Positions 29,231 through 39,400 are shown, counted from the stretch's first letter. The stretch is DNA of 64,000 bases from Candidatus Terraquivivens yellowstonensis (GCA_023539445.1 JAKCEW010000002.1:100178-164177), one strand, 5' to 3'. The notes: generated by a model from the sequence alone, not told the origin. Translations and numbers: made by a program.

Positions 29231-30886
29231 TTATGTTAAATTAAGTTTTGCCATATGTTTTGATATTTCTTCATCTGTTACTTTTCTGAACAATGGTTCT
29301 GGTTTGTTGATTTTATGTTGTGGTTTAATTGGTATTCTGAACTCTTCCCATCTTGTAGTCTCTGGTGTTAGGTTTAGGTTCAGAATATTCATGAGTTTGT
29401 GGGCTGTAAAAGGTAAATAGGGTACCATAAGGATGCAGAGTGTCTTAACTACTTGCATCGCTATGTATGTCGCTCTAGGTGCGTTCTCCATCACAGCCCA
29501 CGGTTCCATATCATTTAGGTATTTGTTCCCTAGCTGGGCTAGCTCCAGAATAATCTTTAAGCCAGACTTAAAACGACAGTTCTCAACCCTGTTCTTAAAC
29601 ATGGCTGCTAATCTCTCTATATTTTCCAAAAGTTCTTTATCTTGTAGCTCAAGCACACCCGGTTCAGGAACTATGCCCCCAAACTTTGTATAAACGAATA
29701 ACAACACCCTGTGAATGAAGTTGCCCAATGTCGCCACGAGTTCATTGTTTATTTTTGCCTGAAAATCCTTCCATCTAAAGTCAGAGTCCTTAGTTTCGGG
29801 AGCTATTATCGCGGCGTAGTACCTAATCAGGTCAGGGTCATAATCTTCAAGCATTTCATGGAGCCAAATTACCCAACCCCTGCTTGTCGAGAGTTTTTGC
29901 CCCTCGAGGTTCACGAACTCATTTACGACAACGTTATAGGGTAGAATGTAGTCGCCATGCGCTATAAGTATGGCTGGAAACAGGATTGTGTGAAAGAAAA
30001 GGTTATCCTTTCCTATAAAACAGTAAAGCCTCGTCTCTGGATCTAACCAAAACTTCTTCCATGCATCCGGTTGTCCAACCTGTATGCTCCAGTCTTTAGT
30101 TGCTGATATGTAGCCTAGCAAATTTTCAACCCAGTTGTAAAGTACTTGCCCCTCTGCTCCGGGGAAGGGTGCGGGCGGTCCCCAATCATAATCCCTCGTT
30201 ATATCCTTGTCCTTTAGCCCCTCCTTCTCCAACCAAGATATGGTCTTATTATAGGTCGATTTTCTCCAAAACTTCTTCGGTTTCACATAATTGAGTACTT
30301 CTTGCGTCAAAGCAGACAGCTTTAGAAAGTAATGATCTTTTTCTATAACTACTGGTTTGCCGCCACACAAAGTACAAATAGGGTCTATCAGCTCAATAGC
30401 CTCATACCAGCTTGCACACACCTCGCAAGCCTCGCCATATTGATCAGGCGCTCCACAGATTGGACACGTACCTTTTACGAATCTATCAGGTAAAACTTTC
30501 TCATCTTTCGGACAATACCACTGCTTTATTCTTTTCTTGTATATGTAACCCTTTTCCCACAGTTTAGAGTAAAATTCGTACACTGTATCGTAGTGGATTT
30601 TTTTAGAGGTTCTGGAGAATATATCGAAACTTATCCCAAGCTTGGCGAAGGTATCTCTTTGGATTGGATAAAACATATCACACAATTGTTGCGGGGTCAT
30701 GCCCTTTTTCATGGCCTCAAGCACGATGCTGGAAGCGTTTTCATCGGTTCCGCATACGAACAGGACTTCATGTCCAAGCATCCTCATGAATCGTGCAAAT
30801 ATATCGGCTGGAAGATACGCCCCGCTAAGATGGCCGAAGTGCCTCGGTGCATAGGAATACGGTAAAGCAGCAGTTATCAGAATCCT
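29231..30886 (-). CDS. metG: Methionyl-tRNA synthetase; tracked ORF begins at 30787, true N-terminus upstream
   Basis: Upstream in-frame RILITAALPYSYAPRHFGHLSGAYLPADIFARFMRMLG (class I HIGH-like HFGH) and core CGTDENASSIV, Zn Cys motifs, KLSTSRGW (KMSKS-like). Confidence 0.93.
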   Translation of the reverse strand, partial: RILITAALPYSYAPRHFGHLSGAYLPADIFARFMRMLGHEVLFVCGTDENASSIVLEAMKKGMTPQQLCDMFYPIQRDTFAKLGISFDIFSRTSKKIHYDTVYEFYSKLWEKGYIYKKRIKQWYCPKDEKVLPDRFVKGTCPICGAPDQYGEACEVCASWYEAIELIDPICTLCGGKPVVIEKDHYFLKLSALTQEVLNYVKPKKFWRKSTYNKTISWLEKEGLKDKDITRDYDWGPPAPFPGAEGQVLYNWVENLLGYISATKDWSIQVGQPDAWKKFWLDPETRLYCFIGKDNLFFHTILFPAILIAHGDYILPYNVVVNEFVNLEGQKLSTSRGWVIWLHEMLEDYDPDLIRYYAAIIAPETKDSDFRWKDFQAKINNELVATLGNFIHRVLLFVYTKFGGIVPEPGVLELQDKELLENIERLAAMFKNRVENCRFKSGLKIILELAQLGNKYLNDMEPWAVMENAPRATYIAMQVVKTLCILMVPYLPFTAHKLMNILNLNLTPETTRWEEFRIPIKPQHKINKPEPLFRKVTDEEISKHMAKLNLT

Positions 30887-30999
30887 TAGGGCTCCACACC
30901 CTCCCGTTACATCCTAAAAAAGGTTTATTTAAACAAATCGTCAAAACGGCATGAACAAAAGCTATATTATCAGCAGGACTTCTCTAAATTTAACAAACC

Positions 31000-32856
31000 A
31001 TGAAGCTACTGATGTTGCATACAGACTTTGTCGAGTACGAGCCGATTATGAAAGAAAGTAGGGTATTCGAAGAGGCAGAGATGGGCCGCAGAAGACTTGA
31101 GGATATAATCTTAGTTCTTACGGCTGTGGAAGAAGGAGATGATGAGGTTGTGGTAGATAAAGCCGTGAGCGAGTTGAAGGAGTATTCATCAAAGGTTGGC
31201 AACAGGCGCATACTCATATACCCATACGCCCACCTTAGCAATAAACTCGCAACACCAGAAAAAGCTCTGGAAATAATTCGCATTTTTAGGGGAAAATGTG
31301 AGATAGAAGGGATGGAGGTTTATACCTCGCCATTCGGCTGGACCAAAGCTCTTTCCCTATCAGTTAAGGGGCATCCTCTGGCTGAGCAGTTCAGGTCAAT
31401 AACGTCAGGAGCGGCTGACACCACTTACGTCCCAAAGGCCCTAGTTATGGAAGAGAAAATAAAGTCATACTGGTACATATTGATACCGAATGGTGAACTG
31501 ATCCCAGTAGAATCCTTTGATTTTTCAGGACATGAGGGCCTGAAAGCGCTCGCAGCATACGAAATGGCGAAATCGAGGGCAGTCTTACAGGCACCGCCTC
31601 ACGTCGACTTGATGAAGAAGTTGGAGATTGCGGATTACGAACCAGGAAGCGACCTTGGTAACATGAGGTGGCCAGCTAAAGGGAGGCTGATAAAATCCCT
31701 CATCGAACAGTATGTGACTGAAAAAGTCATAGAGTATGGTGGGATGGAAATAGAGACGCCCATAATGTATGATCTAAAGCATCCGTGCTTGGAGAGTTAT
31801 CTGAACAGGTTTCCTGCCAGACAATACATAGTAAAGTCCGATGATAAGGAATTCTTCTTAAGGTTCGCCGCATGTTTTGGTCAGTTCCTTCTAGCACATG
31901 ATATGCAGATATCTTACAAACAACTTCCTGTTAGGTTATATGAATTAACGAGATATAGCTTCAGGAGGGAGAAAAGCGGCGAGCTGGTTGGTTTAAAGAG
32001 ATTGAGAGCATTTACGATGCCCGATGTCCATGCATTATGTGCCGATATTCAGCAGGCCAAGGAAGAAATGCTACGCAGGCTTGAGCTATCGATAAACGTT
32101 CTGGAAGGTATCGGCTTGAATAAGGATGATTATGAGATGGCAATCAGGTTCACAAGAGATTTCTACGAATCTAACAAGGAATTTGTGACAGAGTTAGTTA
32201 AGAGGTTCGGGAAGCCGGCACTAGTTGAAATGTGGGAGGAAAGATTCTTTTACTTCGTTCTTAAATGGGAGTTTAACTTTATCGATAATTTAGGAAAGGC
32301 ATCCGCTCTCTCTACGGACCAGATAGACGTTGAGAATGCGGAGCGTTATGATATAACATATGTTGATCAATTTGGAAATAAGAAACACCCGATAATCTTA
32401 CATTGCTCACCAAGCGGTGCCATAGAGAGAGTTATCTACGCCCTCTTAGAGAAAGCTTACAAAGTTTACAAGGAAGGTGGCAAACCCATGCTACCAGTTT
32501 GGTTATCACCAACACAAGTCAGGCTGATACCGGTATCCGACATATTCGTGGAAGATTGCGTAGCATTGAGTGAAAGGTTAGAAAGTGAACAGATAAGGGT
32601 TGATGTGGATGATAGGTTGGAGACCGTTGAGAAGAAAGTTCGAGATGCGGAAACAGAGTGGGTTCCCTACATAATAGTTTTTGGAAAAAAGGAGAAAGAG
32701 TCCAACGTATTTTCCGTAAGGGATAGAGAATCAGGTAGCATAAAGCAGATGACGCTCGATGAACTGATTAAAGAGATACGATCAAAGAACGTTGGGAGAC
32801 CTTATAAAAAGCTCAGCCTGCCTAAAATGTTGTCCAAGAGACCGAGCTTTAGATGA
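31000..32856 (+). CDS. thrS: Threonyl-tRNA synthetase, archaeal type
   Basis: Archaeal N2-type editing domain start MKLLMLHTDFVEYEP, class II motifs RLYELTRYSFRREKSGELVGLKRLRAFTMPD. Confidence 0.94.
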   Translation: MKLLMLHTDFVEYEPIMKESRVFEEAEMGRRRLEDIILVLTAVEEGDDEVVVDKAVSELKEYSSKVGNRRILIYPYAHLSNKLATPEKALEIIRIFRGKCEIEGMEVYTSPFGWTKALSLSVKGHPLAEQFRSITSGAADTTYVPKALVMEEKIKSYWYILIPNGELIPVESFDFSGHEGLKALAAYEMAKSRAVLQAPPHVDLMKKLEIADYEPGSDLGNMRWPAKGRLIKSLIEQYVTEKVIEYGGMEIETPIMYDLKHPCLESYLNRFPARQYIVKSDDKEFFLRFAACFGQFLLAHDMQISYKQLPVRLYELTRYSFRREKSGELVGLKRLRAFTMPDVHALCADIQQAKEEMLRRLELSINVLEGIGLNKDDYEMAIRFTRDFYESNKEFVTELVKRFGKPALVEMWEERFFYFVLKWEFNFIDNLGKASALSTDQIDVENAERYDITYVDQFGNKKHPIILHCSPSGAIERVIYALLEKAYKVYKEGGKPMLPVWLSPTQVRLIPVSDIFVEDCVALSERLESEQIRVDVDDRLETVEKKVRDAETEWVPYIIVFGKKEKESNVFSVRDRESGSIKQMTLDELIKEIRSKNVGRPYKKLSLPKMLSKRPSFR

Positions 32857-32903
32857 GCTACCCTCACGGGTTGCACACGTTCAGCATACTCTGTAGCAAG
32901 CAA

Positions 32904-33063
32904 ATTTTATATACCAGATTTTGTATTTTCCCTCCCTAAGCGTGGGAGGGTCTTGGCCGAAGAGGTTGGTCAAGTTCATCATATCGCTTACGCCCTACTT
33001 TAGCTTTAGTATTATATCTAGGCCGAAACCCTCTCTACGGCGCGTGAGGGTTGGTGTTAATTT
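32904..33063 (+). promoter_or_regulatory. Putative his operon promoter (TATA-like) and structured 5' leader with three consecutive hairpins
   Basis: attttatatacc TATA-like box at ~32904-32913; CCCTCCC(32930-32936)/GGGAGGG(32944-32950); CTTGGCC(32952-32958)/GGTCAAG(32968-32974, one G-U); AACCCTC(33027-33033)/GAGGGTT(33046-33052). Confidence 0.5.
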
Positions 33064-34029
33064 ATGGCAAAAATAAAGTTTGCCATACCAAAAGGTTCGC
33101 TTGAAAAGAACACATTCGAGTTGCTAGAGAAGGCCATGTATAGGGTGCGTGGCCAAGATAGGACGTACAGGCCGGTTGTCGATGATCCAGAAATCGAGCT
33201 TAAAATACTAAGACCCCAGGAGATTCCGATATTTGTTGCCGAAGGTTCTCAGGATTTGGGTATAACTGGCATCGACTGGATACGCGAGACCAATGCAGAT
33301 GTTGAAGTGCTGATGGACTTGGAGTACGGCAGAGTTAAGCTTGTCGTAGCCCTTCCTGAAAACATAGGCTTTAACTCACTGCCTGAACTGTTCGAACATC
33401 ACTGGAGAGAGGGCAAGATCGTGAGGATATCTACGGAATACTTGAATGTATCAGCACAACACGTAAAAAGCTATGACGTATACAGGAAGTGGTTTAAGGA
33501 CGAGGAACCTCTTGTCATAACGCCTTGGTGGAAAAGGGGAACGAATCGCTTCGTTAGTATTTTCCTTTCGTTTGGTGCTACAGAAGCGAAACCGCCTGAA
33601 GATGCGGATGCTATAATCGATATTATCGAGACCGGCAGAACACTTGAGCAGAACAACTTAAGACCAGTAGAGGTAATACTCGAATCATCAGCCGTTTTGA
33701 TAGCGAACAAAAAGTCCTTAAACACACCAGATAAGCGCGAGAAGATACTGGACGTCATGACGATGCTGAAGGGTGTGATTGACGGTGGAAAGAAATTACA
33801 TATATTTGTCAATGTAAAGGAGGAGAACCTCGAGCCGCTTCTTAACAGTCTTCCAGCCTTGAAGAAACCCACGATAAGTCCGCTGTCTGCTAAGGGTTGG
33901 TACTCAGTAAATACTATCGTCGATAAACAGCAATTCCTTAAATTATTGCCGACCCTAAGAAGGTTGGCTCAAGGACTCGTCGTTCACGAGCCCCAGTTGA
34001 TACTCCCGCTAGAAGATATTCCGCGCTAA
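33064..34029 (+). CDS. hisG: ATP phosphoribosyltransferase (long form with C-terminal regulatory-like domain)
   Basis: FAIPKGSLEKNTFELLEKA, ITGIDWIRE; DADAIIDIIETGRTLEQNNLRPVEVI. Confidence 0.95.
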   Translation: MAKIKFAIPKGSLEKNTFELLEKAMYRVRGQDRTYRPVVDDPEIELKILRPQEIPIFVAEGSQDLGITGIDWIRETNADVEVLMDLEYGRVKLVVALPENIGFNSLPELFEHHWREGKIVRISTEYLNVSAQHVKSYDVYRKWFKDEEPLVITPWWKRGTNRFVSIFLSFGATEAKPPEDADAIIDIIETGRTLEQNNLRPVEVILESSAVLIANKKSLNTPDKREKILDVMTMLKGVIDGGKKLHIFVNVKEENLEPLLNSLPALKKPTISPLSAKGWYSVNTIVDKQQFLKLLPTLRRLAQGLVVHEPQLILPLEDIPR

Positions 34030-34041
34030 CGTGAAATATAT

Positions 34042-35142
34042 ATGAAAAGAAAGGACTCTAAAACTTGGTTAAGGAATAGGCTGAATAAGCTAAGAATGCT
34101 AGAGCCCTATACGTTTCCCGAGCTGTGGAGCAGTGGGGTTTGGTATTCTGAGTCGTTGATAAAGCTCGACGCGAATGAAAATTATTTCATCCCAAAAGAG
34201 CTCGTCTCGAGAGCGTTGCAGGAGGCAGTTTCTGAAGTAGACCTTAGGTTCTACCCAGTAGCTGAGTACAAGCAGTTTACGGAGGCGCTTGCGGAAAGGC
34301 TGAATGTACCTCCTGAGTACATAGTACTCGGAAGCGGTAGCAGTCAACTTATTGACGCTATAATTTACTCTTTTGCGAAGCGGAATGGTAAAGTAATTTC
34401 ACTAAAACCATCCTTCTCGTTATACCGTATGAGGGCAAGTGTGCATGATGCTAAGTTTGTTGAGGTGCCGCTAAATGATGATTTCTCGATGGACAGTGAA
34501 AACGTACTCAAAGTTGCTGGAAACTCAGGCGTGATCTTCATATGTTCGCCAAATAATCCTACCGGTAACCAGTTTTCGCAAAAATCCGTGCTTGATATAG
34601 TGGAGTCTTTCCCAGGACTTGTCGTTCTCGATGAGGCTTATGCGGACTTTGCAGATTTTTCGCTCATAACAAAGGTTGTTGAGTATAATAACTTGGTAAT
34701 TCTCAGAAGTTTCTCGAAGACCTACGGTCTCGCAGGCGGAAGGTTAGGCTACTTAGTAGCAAATGCTGAGCTGGCAGAACTCTTGAGGAGCAGGGTACTC
34801 CGACCGTACAGCGTTTCTAGCGTTACGCTTAGAGTTGCTCTAAAGTTACTTGAGAACTATGATACAATCCTGCGCTGTATTGAAAAGTTGAAAGAGGAAA
34901 GGAGGGTGTTTTATCAAAAATTGAATGACATAAACGGTGTTAAGGCTTTTGACTCCAAAGCCAACTTTGTGCTTGTTAATGTGTTGAATGACGACGGCTC
35001 TTTAGGAGATAAACTTGCCTCACGAAGAATCTACATACGAAAGGTTGGCAAAATTTTTAGTGAGGGTTTCGCTTATAGGATAACTGTGGGTCTACCAGAA
35101 ATGAATAACGCCCTAATTGAGGAGTTGAAGATGTTAATATGA
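34042..35142 (+). CDS. hisC: Histidinol-phosphate aminotransferase
   Basis: LDANENYF, YPVAEYKQFTEALAERL, GSGSSQLIDAII, SPNNPTGNQ, DEAYADF, RSFSKTYGLAGGRLGY. Confidence 0.94.
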   Translation: MKRKDSKTWLRNRLNKLRMLEPYTFPELWSSGVWYSESLIKLDANENYFIPKELVSRALQEAVSEVDLRFYPVAEYKQFTEALAERLNVPPEYIVLGSGSSQLIDAIIYSFAKRNGKVISLKPSFSLYRMRASVHDAKFVEVPLNDDFSMDSENVLKVAGNSGVIFICSPNNPTGNQFSQKSVLDIVESFPGLVVLDEAYADFADFSLITKVVEYNNLVILRSFSKTYGLAGGRLGYLVANAELAELLRSRVLRPYSVSSVTLRVALKLLENYDTILRCIEKLKEERRVFYQKLNDINGVKAFDSKANFVLVNVLNDDGSLGDKLASRRIYIRKVGKIFSEGFAYRITVGLPEMNNALIEELKMLI

Positions 35143-36341
35143 GCGAATCGAGTTATAGTACTTTGGAGATCAACGGACGGCACGTCAAGATAAAAGAAGG
35201 TGTTAAAGAATCTTTAGCAAACGTTGACGCTATAATATTTGACTGCGACGGGGTACTCATAGATATTAGTGAATCGTACAACAAGGCTATACACAAAACG
35301 GTAGAGTACATTTTTTCAATAATGCCGGTAGACATTGATGGACCGATAACGACGGACGCTCAGATCGACGCTCTTAGAATGTGTGGTGGTTTTAACAACG
35401 ATTGGGATACGACATACGCATTAAGCGAGTGGGCATTTTTGAACATACCCAAAGAATGCGCTAAGCGCTTTTCAGAAACGATGAGTAATTTAGAAGTGAG
35501 CAGCTCCTTAACCGATACGATAAATATCTTATCGAATAGCTTTAGGAGAGATAAATGTAAGGTATCGCTTCAAGAACATCAGAACAAATTCATAGAAATG
35601 CTCTGTAATGCCATAAAGAGTAAAGCTTACCTCGACCGCTATGACATTGACATCATGATGGATACGATTGCTGCCGAAAGGGGACTTACAAATGAGCTCT
35701 GCCAATTTAGGAGGTTTCTAGGCTATCCAGGAAACTTCGGAGAGTGTCTTTTAGTAACGGCTTTTGATGAGCTTTTCTACGGTGCAGAGGGTGTAGAGGC
35801 ATTATACAATACAAAGCCGTTTATCTTTAACGGTCCAGGCCTATTCCAGAATGAGAAGCCATTAATTAAGGAGGAGACTTTAATAAAACTGCAGAAAATA
35901 GTCGGTCATTCCAACTTGACGATTGCTTCCGGTAGGGATAGGTGGTCGGCGAAGAAAGTTTTAGGAAACCTGTTTGGATATTTCAACCAAGAGGCGGCCG
36001 TGTTCTTGGCTGATGAGGTCCGTCTCATAGGTCCAGAAGCTCAGAAGGTGGGAAAACCAGATCCCTATTCTCTATTCAAGGCAGCGTCCTACTTGCTACC
36101 TAAGGGAAATGTTTTGTACGTTGGTGATTCTGCAGAAGATTTGCTGACGGCGAAAAATGCCAACAAACCAATGAAGAGGTTTATATTCGCTGGCATATAC
36201 GCGAGCAGTGATGCGCCAAACCTAAAGATCGAGTATTTTATGGAAAGAGGCGCAGATATTATAATACCTACTGTGAATGAACTTCCAGACCTCCTCATGT
36301 ATGCCAAGGAGGGGCGGACATGGAAAGAAGGGCGACCGTAG
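35139..36341 (+). CDS. HAD-superfamily hydrolase encoded within his operon, candidate histidinol-phosphate phosphatase
   Basis: HAD motifs IIFDCDGVLIDISESYNKAI, IASGRDRW, GKPDPYSLFKAASYLLPKGNVLYVGDSAEDL; overlaps hisC and hisB. Confidence 0.8.
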   Translation: MSESSYSTLEINGRHVKIKEGVKESLANVDAIIFDCDGVLIDISESYNKAIHKTVEYIFSIMPVDIDGPITTDAQIDALRMCGGFNNDWDTTYALSEWAFLNIPKECAKRFSETMSNLEVSSSLTDTINILSNSFRRDKCKVSLQEHQNKFIEMLCNAIKSKAYLDRYDIDIMMDTIAAERGLTNELCQFRRFLGYPGNFGECLLVTAFDELFYGAEGVEALYNTKPFIFNGPGLFQNEKPLIKEETLIKLQKIVGHSNLTIASGRDRWSAKKVLGNLFGYFNQEAAVFLADEVRLIGPEAQKVGKPDPYSLFKAASYLLPKGNVLYVGDSAEDLLTAKNANKPMKRFIFAGIYASSDAPNLKIEYFMERGADIIIPTVNELPDLLMYAKEGRTWKEGRP

Positions 36342-36895
36342 AAAGAAGGACTTTAGAATCAAACATTTTCGTGGATGTGCTATTGGATGGACAGGGTACT
36401 GCAAAATCCAAGACTAATATAAAATTCCTAGATCATATGATAGCGACATTGGCAACGCATAGTATGATGGATGTGGTCGTGGAGGCGACAGGTGACCTCA
36501 CACACCACATAGTTGAGGATGTGGCCTTAACGCTTGGTTCTGCTATCTCAAAAGCGTTGGACAATAGAGAAGGTATCAAAAGATTTGGTTATGCCGTCAT
36601 AGCTATGGATGATGCCTTATCAGTAGTTAGTGTCGATTTAGTTAAGAGACCGTATGCGATTGTGAAGCTTAAGATAGATGGTCCGCAGATAGAGGACATT
36701 GCAAAAGAGGACATCTATCACTTTTTCAGGTCGTTTGCGTTTTCGCTTGAGTCTACGATGCATGTGCTAGTGCTTTATGGCGAAAACGATCATCACAAGG
36801 TTGAGGCGGCTACAAAAGCGTTGGCAATATCCTTAAGACAAGCTATGTCGTTTGATGAAAGAAGAAGACAAGCTAGTGTGAAGGGAACGCTTTGA
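36320..36895 (+). CDS. hisB: Imidazoleglycerol-phosphate dehydratase
   Basis: FLDHMIATLATHSMMDVVVEATGDLTHHIVEDVALTLG ... ENDHHKVEAATKALAISLRQA. Confidence 0.95.
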   Translation: MERRATVERRTLESNIFVDVLLDGQGTAKSKTNIKFLDHMIATLATHSMMDVVVEATGDLTHHIVEDVALTLGSAISKALDNREGIKRFGYAVIAMDDALSVVSVDLVKRPYAIVKLKIDGPQIEDIAKEDIYHFFRSFAFSLESTMHVLVLYGENDHHKVEAATKALAISLRQAMSFDERRRQASVKGTL

Positions 36896-37488
36896 GGATA
36901 GTTATATTAGATTATGGTGTGGGGAACCTTTACAGCATAAAGCATAACTTTGTTAGGCTCGGTGCTAATCCGGAGATATCATCTGAGATAAAAGCACCAT
37001 TGGACGCTTTAGTATTGCCCGGCGTTGGTAATTTTGTTGTAGCATCTAAAATAATTAAAAGCAAAAAACAAGTGCTTGAGGAATTGAAGGAATCCGGTCT
37101 GCCCATCTTAGGTATTTGCTTGGGCATGCAATTATTTTTTGAATTTAGCGAGGAGGGAAATGCTCAAGGGCTCTGCTTCTTGGAAGGCAAGATCGTTAGA
37201 TTCCCAAAAAATGTTAAAACACCACAAATAGGTTGGAATACCGTAAAAGTGAAATCTTATCACGAAATCGTTGACGGGTTACGTGACGAATTTTGGGCAT
37301 ACTTCGTGCATTCATATTATCCACAACCAAAAAGTGCATCAACGACGATAGCCGAGACAGAGTATTTTATAAGATTTCCTTCAATTGTAGCAAAGGGGAA
37401 CATTGTTGGGACACAATTCCATCCAGAGAAATCTTCGGTTGACGGTTTCAATATATTGAGGAATTTCCTTAGAATGTGTAGGGCGTGA
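36892..37488 (+). CDS. hisH: Imidazole glycerol phosphate synthase subunit HisH
   Basis: ILDYGVGNLYSIKHNF, PILGICLGMQLFFEFSEEG, YFVHSYY, GTQFHPEKS. Confidence 0.96.
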   Translation: MRIVILDYGVGNLYSIKHNFVRLGANPEISSEIKAPLDALVLPGVGNFVVASKIIKSKKQVLEELKESGLPILGICLGMQLFFEFSEEGNAQGLCFLEGKIVRFPKNVKTPQIGWNTVKVKSYHEIVDGLRDEFWAYFVHSYYPQPKSASTTIAETEYFIRFPSIVAKGNIVGTQFHPEKSSVDGFNILRNFLRMCRA

Positions 37489-38213
37489 GAGCGATGGAGG
37501 TATGGGCGTCTGTCGACATAATTTCGGGTAAGGTGGTTCGACTTGTTAGAGGCGACCCGAACCAATCCATAGTTTATAGCGATGACCCGATTTCCGTGGC
37601 AAGAAGGTGGGCGCAACTGGGGTTTGATGGTATCCACATCGTTGATCTTGATGCTGCCTTGGGTAGGGGCAACAATTTTGATAGCATTAAAAAAATTGCT
37701 GAGAATGTCAACTTACCAATACAGGTTGGTGGTGGAATACGCACCGTTGAAATAGTTTGCAATTATATGAGTGCGGGTATTAGCAAGTTCGTACTCGGCA
37801 CTGTGGTGTTTAAGAAACCAGACGTTTTTAATGAAATGTTGAAAAAGTTTGGACCGGAAAGGTTCGTTGTTGCGTTAGATTTTAAAGGCGACAATGTTGT
37901 TGTTGAAGGCTGGAGGAGCGACACGGGTACAAAGGTGGTAGATGCGATACTTTGGCTTATGAATAAAGGTGTTAGGAGATTCTTATTGACAGACGTCGAG
38001 AGAGATGGAACATTGTTGGGCCCGGGCCTAAAAACGATAATAGAAGCTACGAATGTGAAAGGTGCTTCGATTTACGCAGCCGGTGGAATCTCTTCTATTG
38101 ATGACGTAGTTACCCTCGGCAAAATTGGTGTCAAGGGTGTAATACTCGGAAGGTCCATATATGAAGGAATGATTAACATAGAAGATCTGCTATCCATAGT
38201 AAGGGGACTTTAG
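37485..38213 (+). CDS. hisA: Phosphoribosylformimino-5-aminoimidazole carboxamide ribotide isomerase
   Basis: [60 protein letters not shown]. Confidence 0.95.
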   Translation: MRAMEVWASVDIISGKVVRLVRGDPNQSIVYSDDPISVARRWAQLGFDGIHIVDLDAALGRGNNFDSIKKIAENVNLPIQVGGGIRTVEIVCNYMSAGISKFVLGTVVFKKPDVFNEMLKKFGPERFVVALDFKGDNVVVEGWRSDTGTKVVDAILWLMNKGVRRFLLTDVERDGTLLGPGLKTIIEATNVKGASIYAAGGISSIDDVVTLGKIGVKGVILGRSIYEGMINIEDLLSIVRGL

Positions 38214-38214
38214 T

Positions 38215-38979
38215 ATGCTGGCAAAAAGAATAATACCGTGTCTTGATATGGACCATGGAAGAGTGTTAAAGGGCAGGAAGTTCGTCGGGCTTAAGGATGT
38301 AGGAGACCCTGTAGAGCTTGCCCTTAAGTACGGAAATGAGGGAGCGGATGAGCTCGTATTATTGGACATAACAGCATCCGTTGAGAAAAGAAGAATATTG
38401 TTGGATGTGGTTAGAAGGGTCGCCGAAGTACTTGACATACCATTTACCGTAGGCGGTGGTATAAGGACTGTTGAGGATGTGCGTGATATTCTAACAAACG
38501 GTGGTGATAGGGTGGCTGTGAATACTGCGGCCGTAGAAAACCCAGAATTTGTGAGAACGCTCTCAGAAATTTACGGTAGCCAATGCGTCGTCGTAGCTAT
38601 AGATGCCAAAAGGGTCTATACTAAAGATGGTTTATGGTTTGAGGTTTATACATATGGTGGTAGGAAACCTACTGGTATTGACGCGATCGAATGGGCAAAA
38701 AGGGTTGAAGAGTTGGGAGCTGGTGAGATTTTGTTAACATCGATTGATATGGACGGCACAAAAGATGGTTACGACCTTGAGTTGATACGCTTAATATCGA
38801 ACAACGTATCGATACCCGTAATCGCAAGCGGCGGATGTGGAAGGCCTGAGCACTTCCTCGAGGCTTTTGAGGCTGGTGCCGATGCTGCCCTTGCGGCCTC
38901 TATATTTCATTATGATGAATATCCAATTCCTGTTGTGAAGAGGTTCCTCAAGGAAAGAGGGGTGCACGTAAGGTTATGA
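38215..38979 (+). CDS. hisF: Imidazole glycerol phosphate synthase subunit HisF
   Basis: [32 protein letters not shown]... [17 protein letters not shown]... [12 protein letters not shown]. Confidence 0.96.
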   Translation: MLAKRIIPCLDMDHGRVLKGRKFVGLKDVGDPVELALKYGNEGADELVLLDITASVEKRRILLDVVRRVAEVLDIPFTVGGGIRTVEDVRDILTNGGDRVAVNTAAVENPEFVRTLSEIYGSQCVVVAIDAKRVYTKDGLWFEVYTYGGRKPTGIDAIEWAKRVEELGAGEILLTSIDMDGTKDGYDLELIRLISNNVSIPVIASGGCGRPEHFLEAFEAGADAALAASIFHYDEYPIPVVKRFLKERGVHVRL

Positions 38980-39308
38980 AGTATGTAAGGGTTGATGAAT
39001 TGGACTTTGAGAAATCCGGAGGACTTATCCCTGTAGTGGCATACGACGGAAGAACAAAGGAAGTTTTGATGCTTGCTTATGCCAACAAGGAAGCGGTCGA
39101 GAGAACGCTCACGTCTGGTTATGCGCATTACTTTAGCAGATCAAGAAATAAGATATGGATGAAGGGTGAGACGTCCGGTAACGTGCAAAGGGTTCTTGAA
39201 GTTTTAGTTGATTGCGATAATGACTCGTTAATCTACGTAGTCGAGCAGGAAGGTGTTGCATGCCATACTGGAAACAGGACCTGTTTTTTCAGGAAGCTCG
39301 TCCTTTAA
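38976..39308 (+). CDS. hisI: Phosphoribosyl-AMP cyclohydrolase
   Basis: [75 protein letters not shown]. Confidence 0.95.
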   Translation: MKYVRVDELDFEKSGGLIPVVAYDGRTKEVLMLAYANKEAVERTLTSGYAHYFSRSRNKIWMKGETSGNVQRVLEVLVDCDNDSLIYVVEQEGVACHTGNRTCFFRKLVL

Positions 39309-39400
39309 ATATCTTCAGACTTTTTAAGTTAAATAATCTGCGCGACATTATCACAAAAAGTTTTATCCTTGATGTTGTTATGTAACTGGCTGGATAAATT

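Noticed and set aside
32853-32939. Small ORF MSYPHGLHTFSILCSKQILYTRFCIFPP overlapping the thrS stop (ATGA)
   Set aside because: Contains the putative TATA box of the his leader and shows no family resemblance; likely chance
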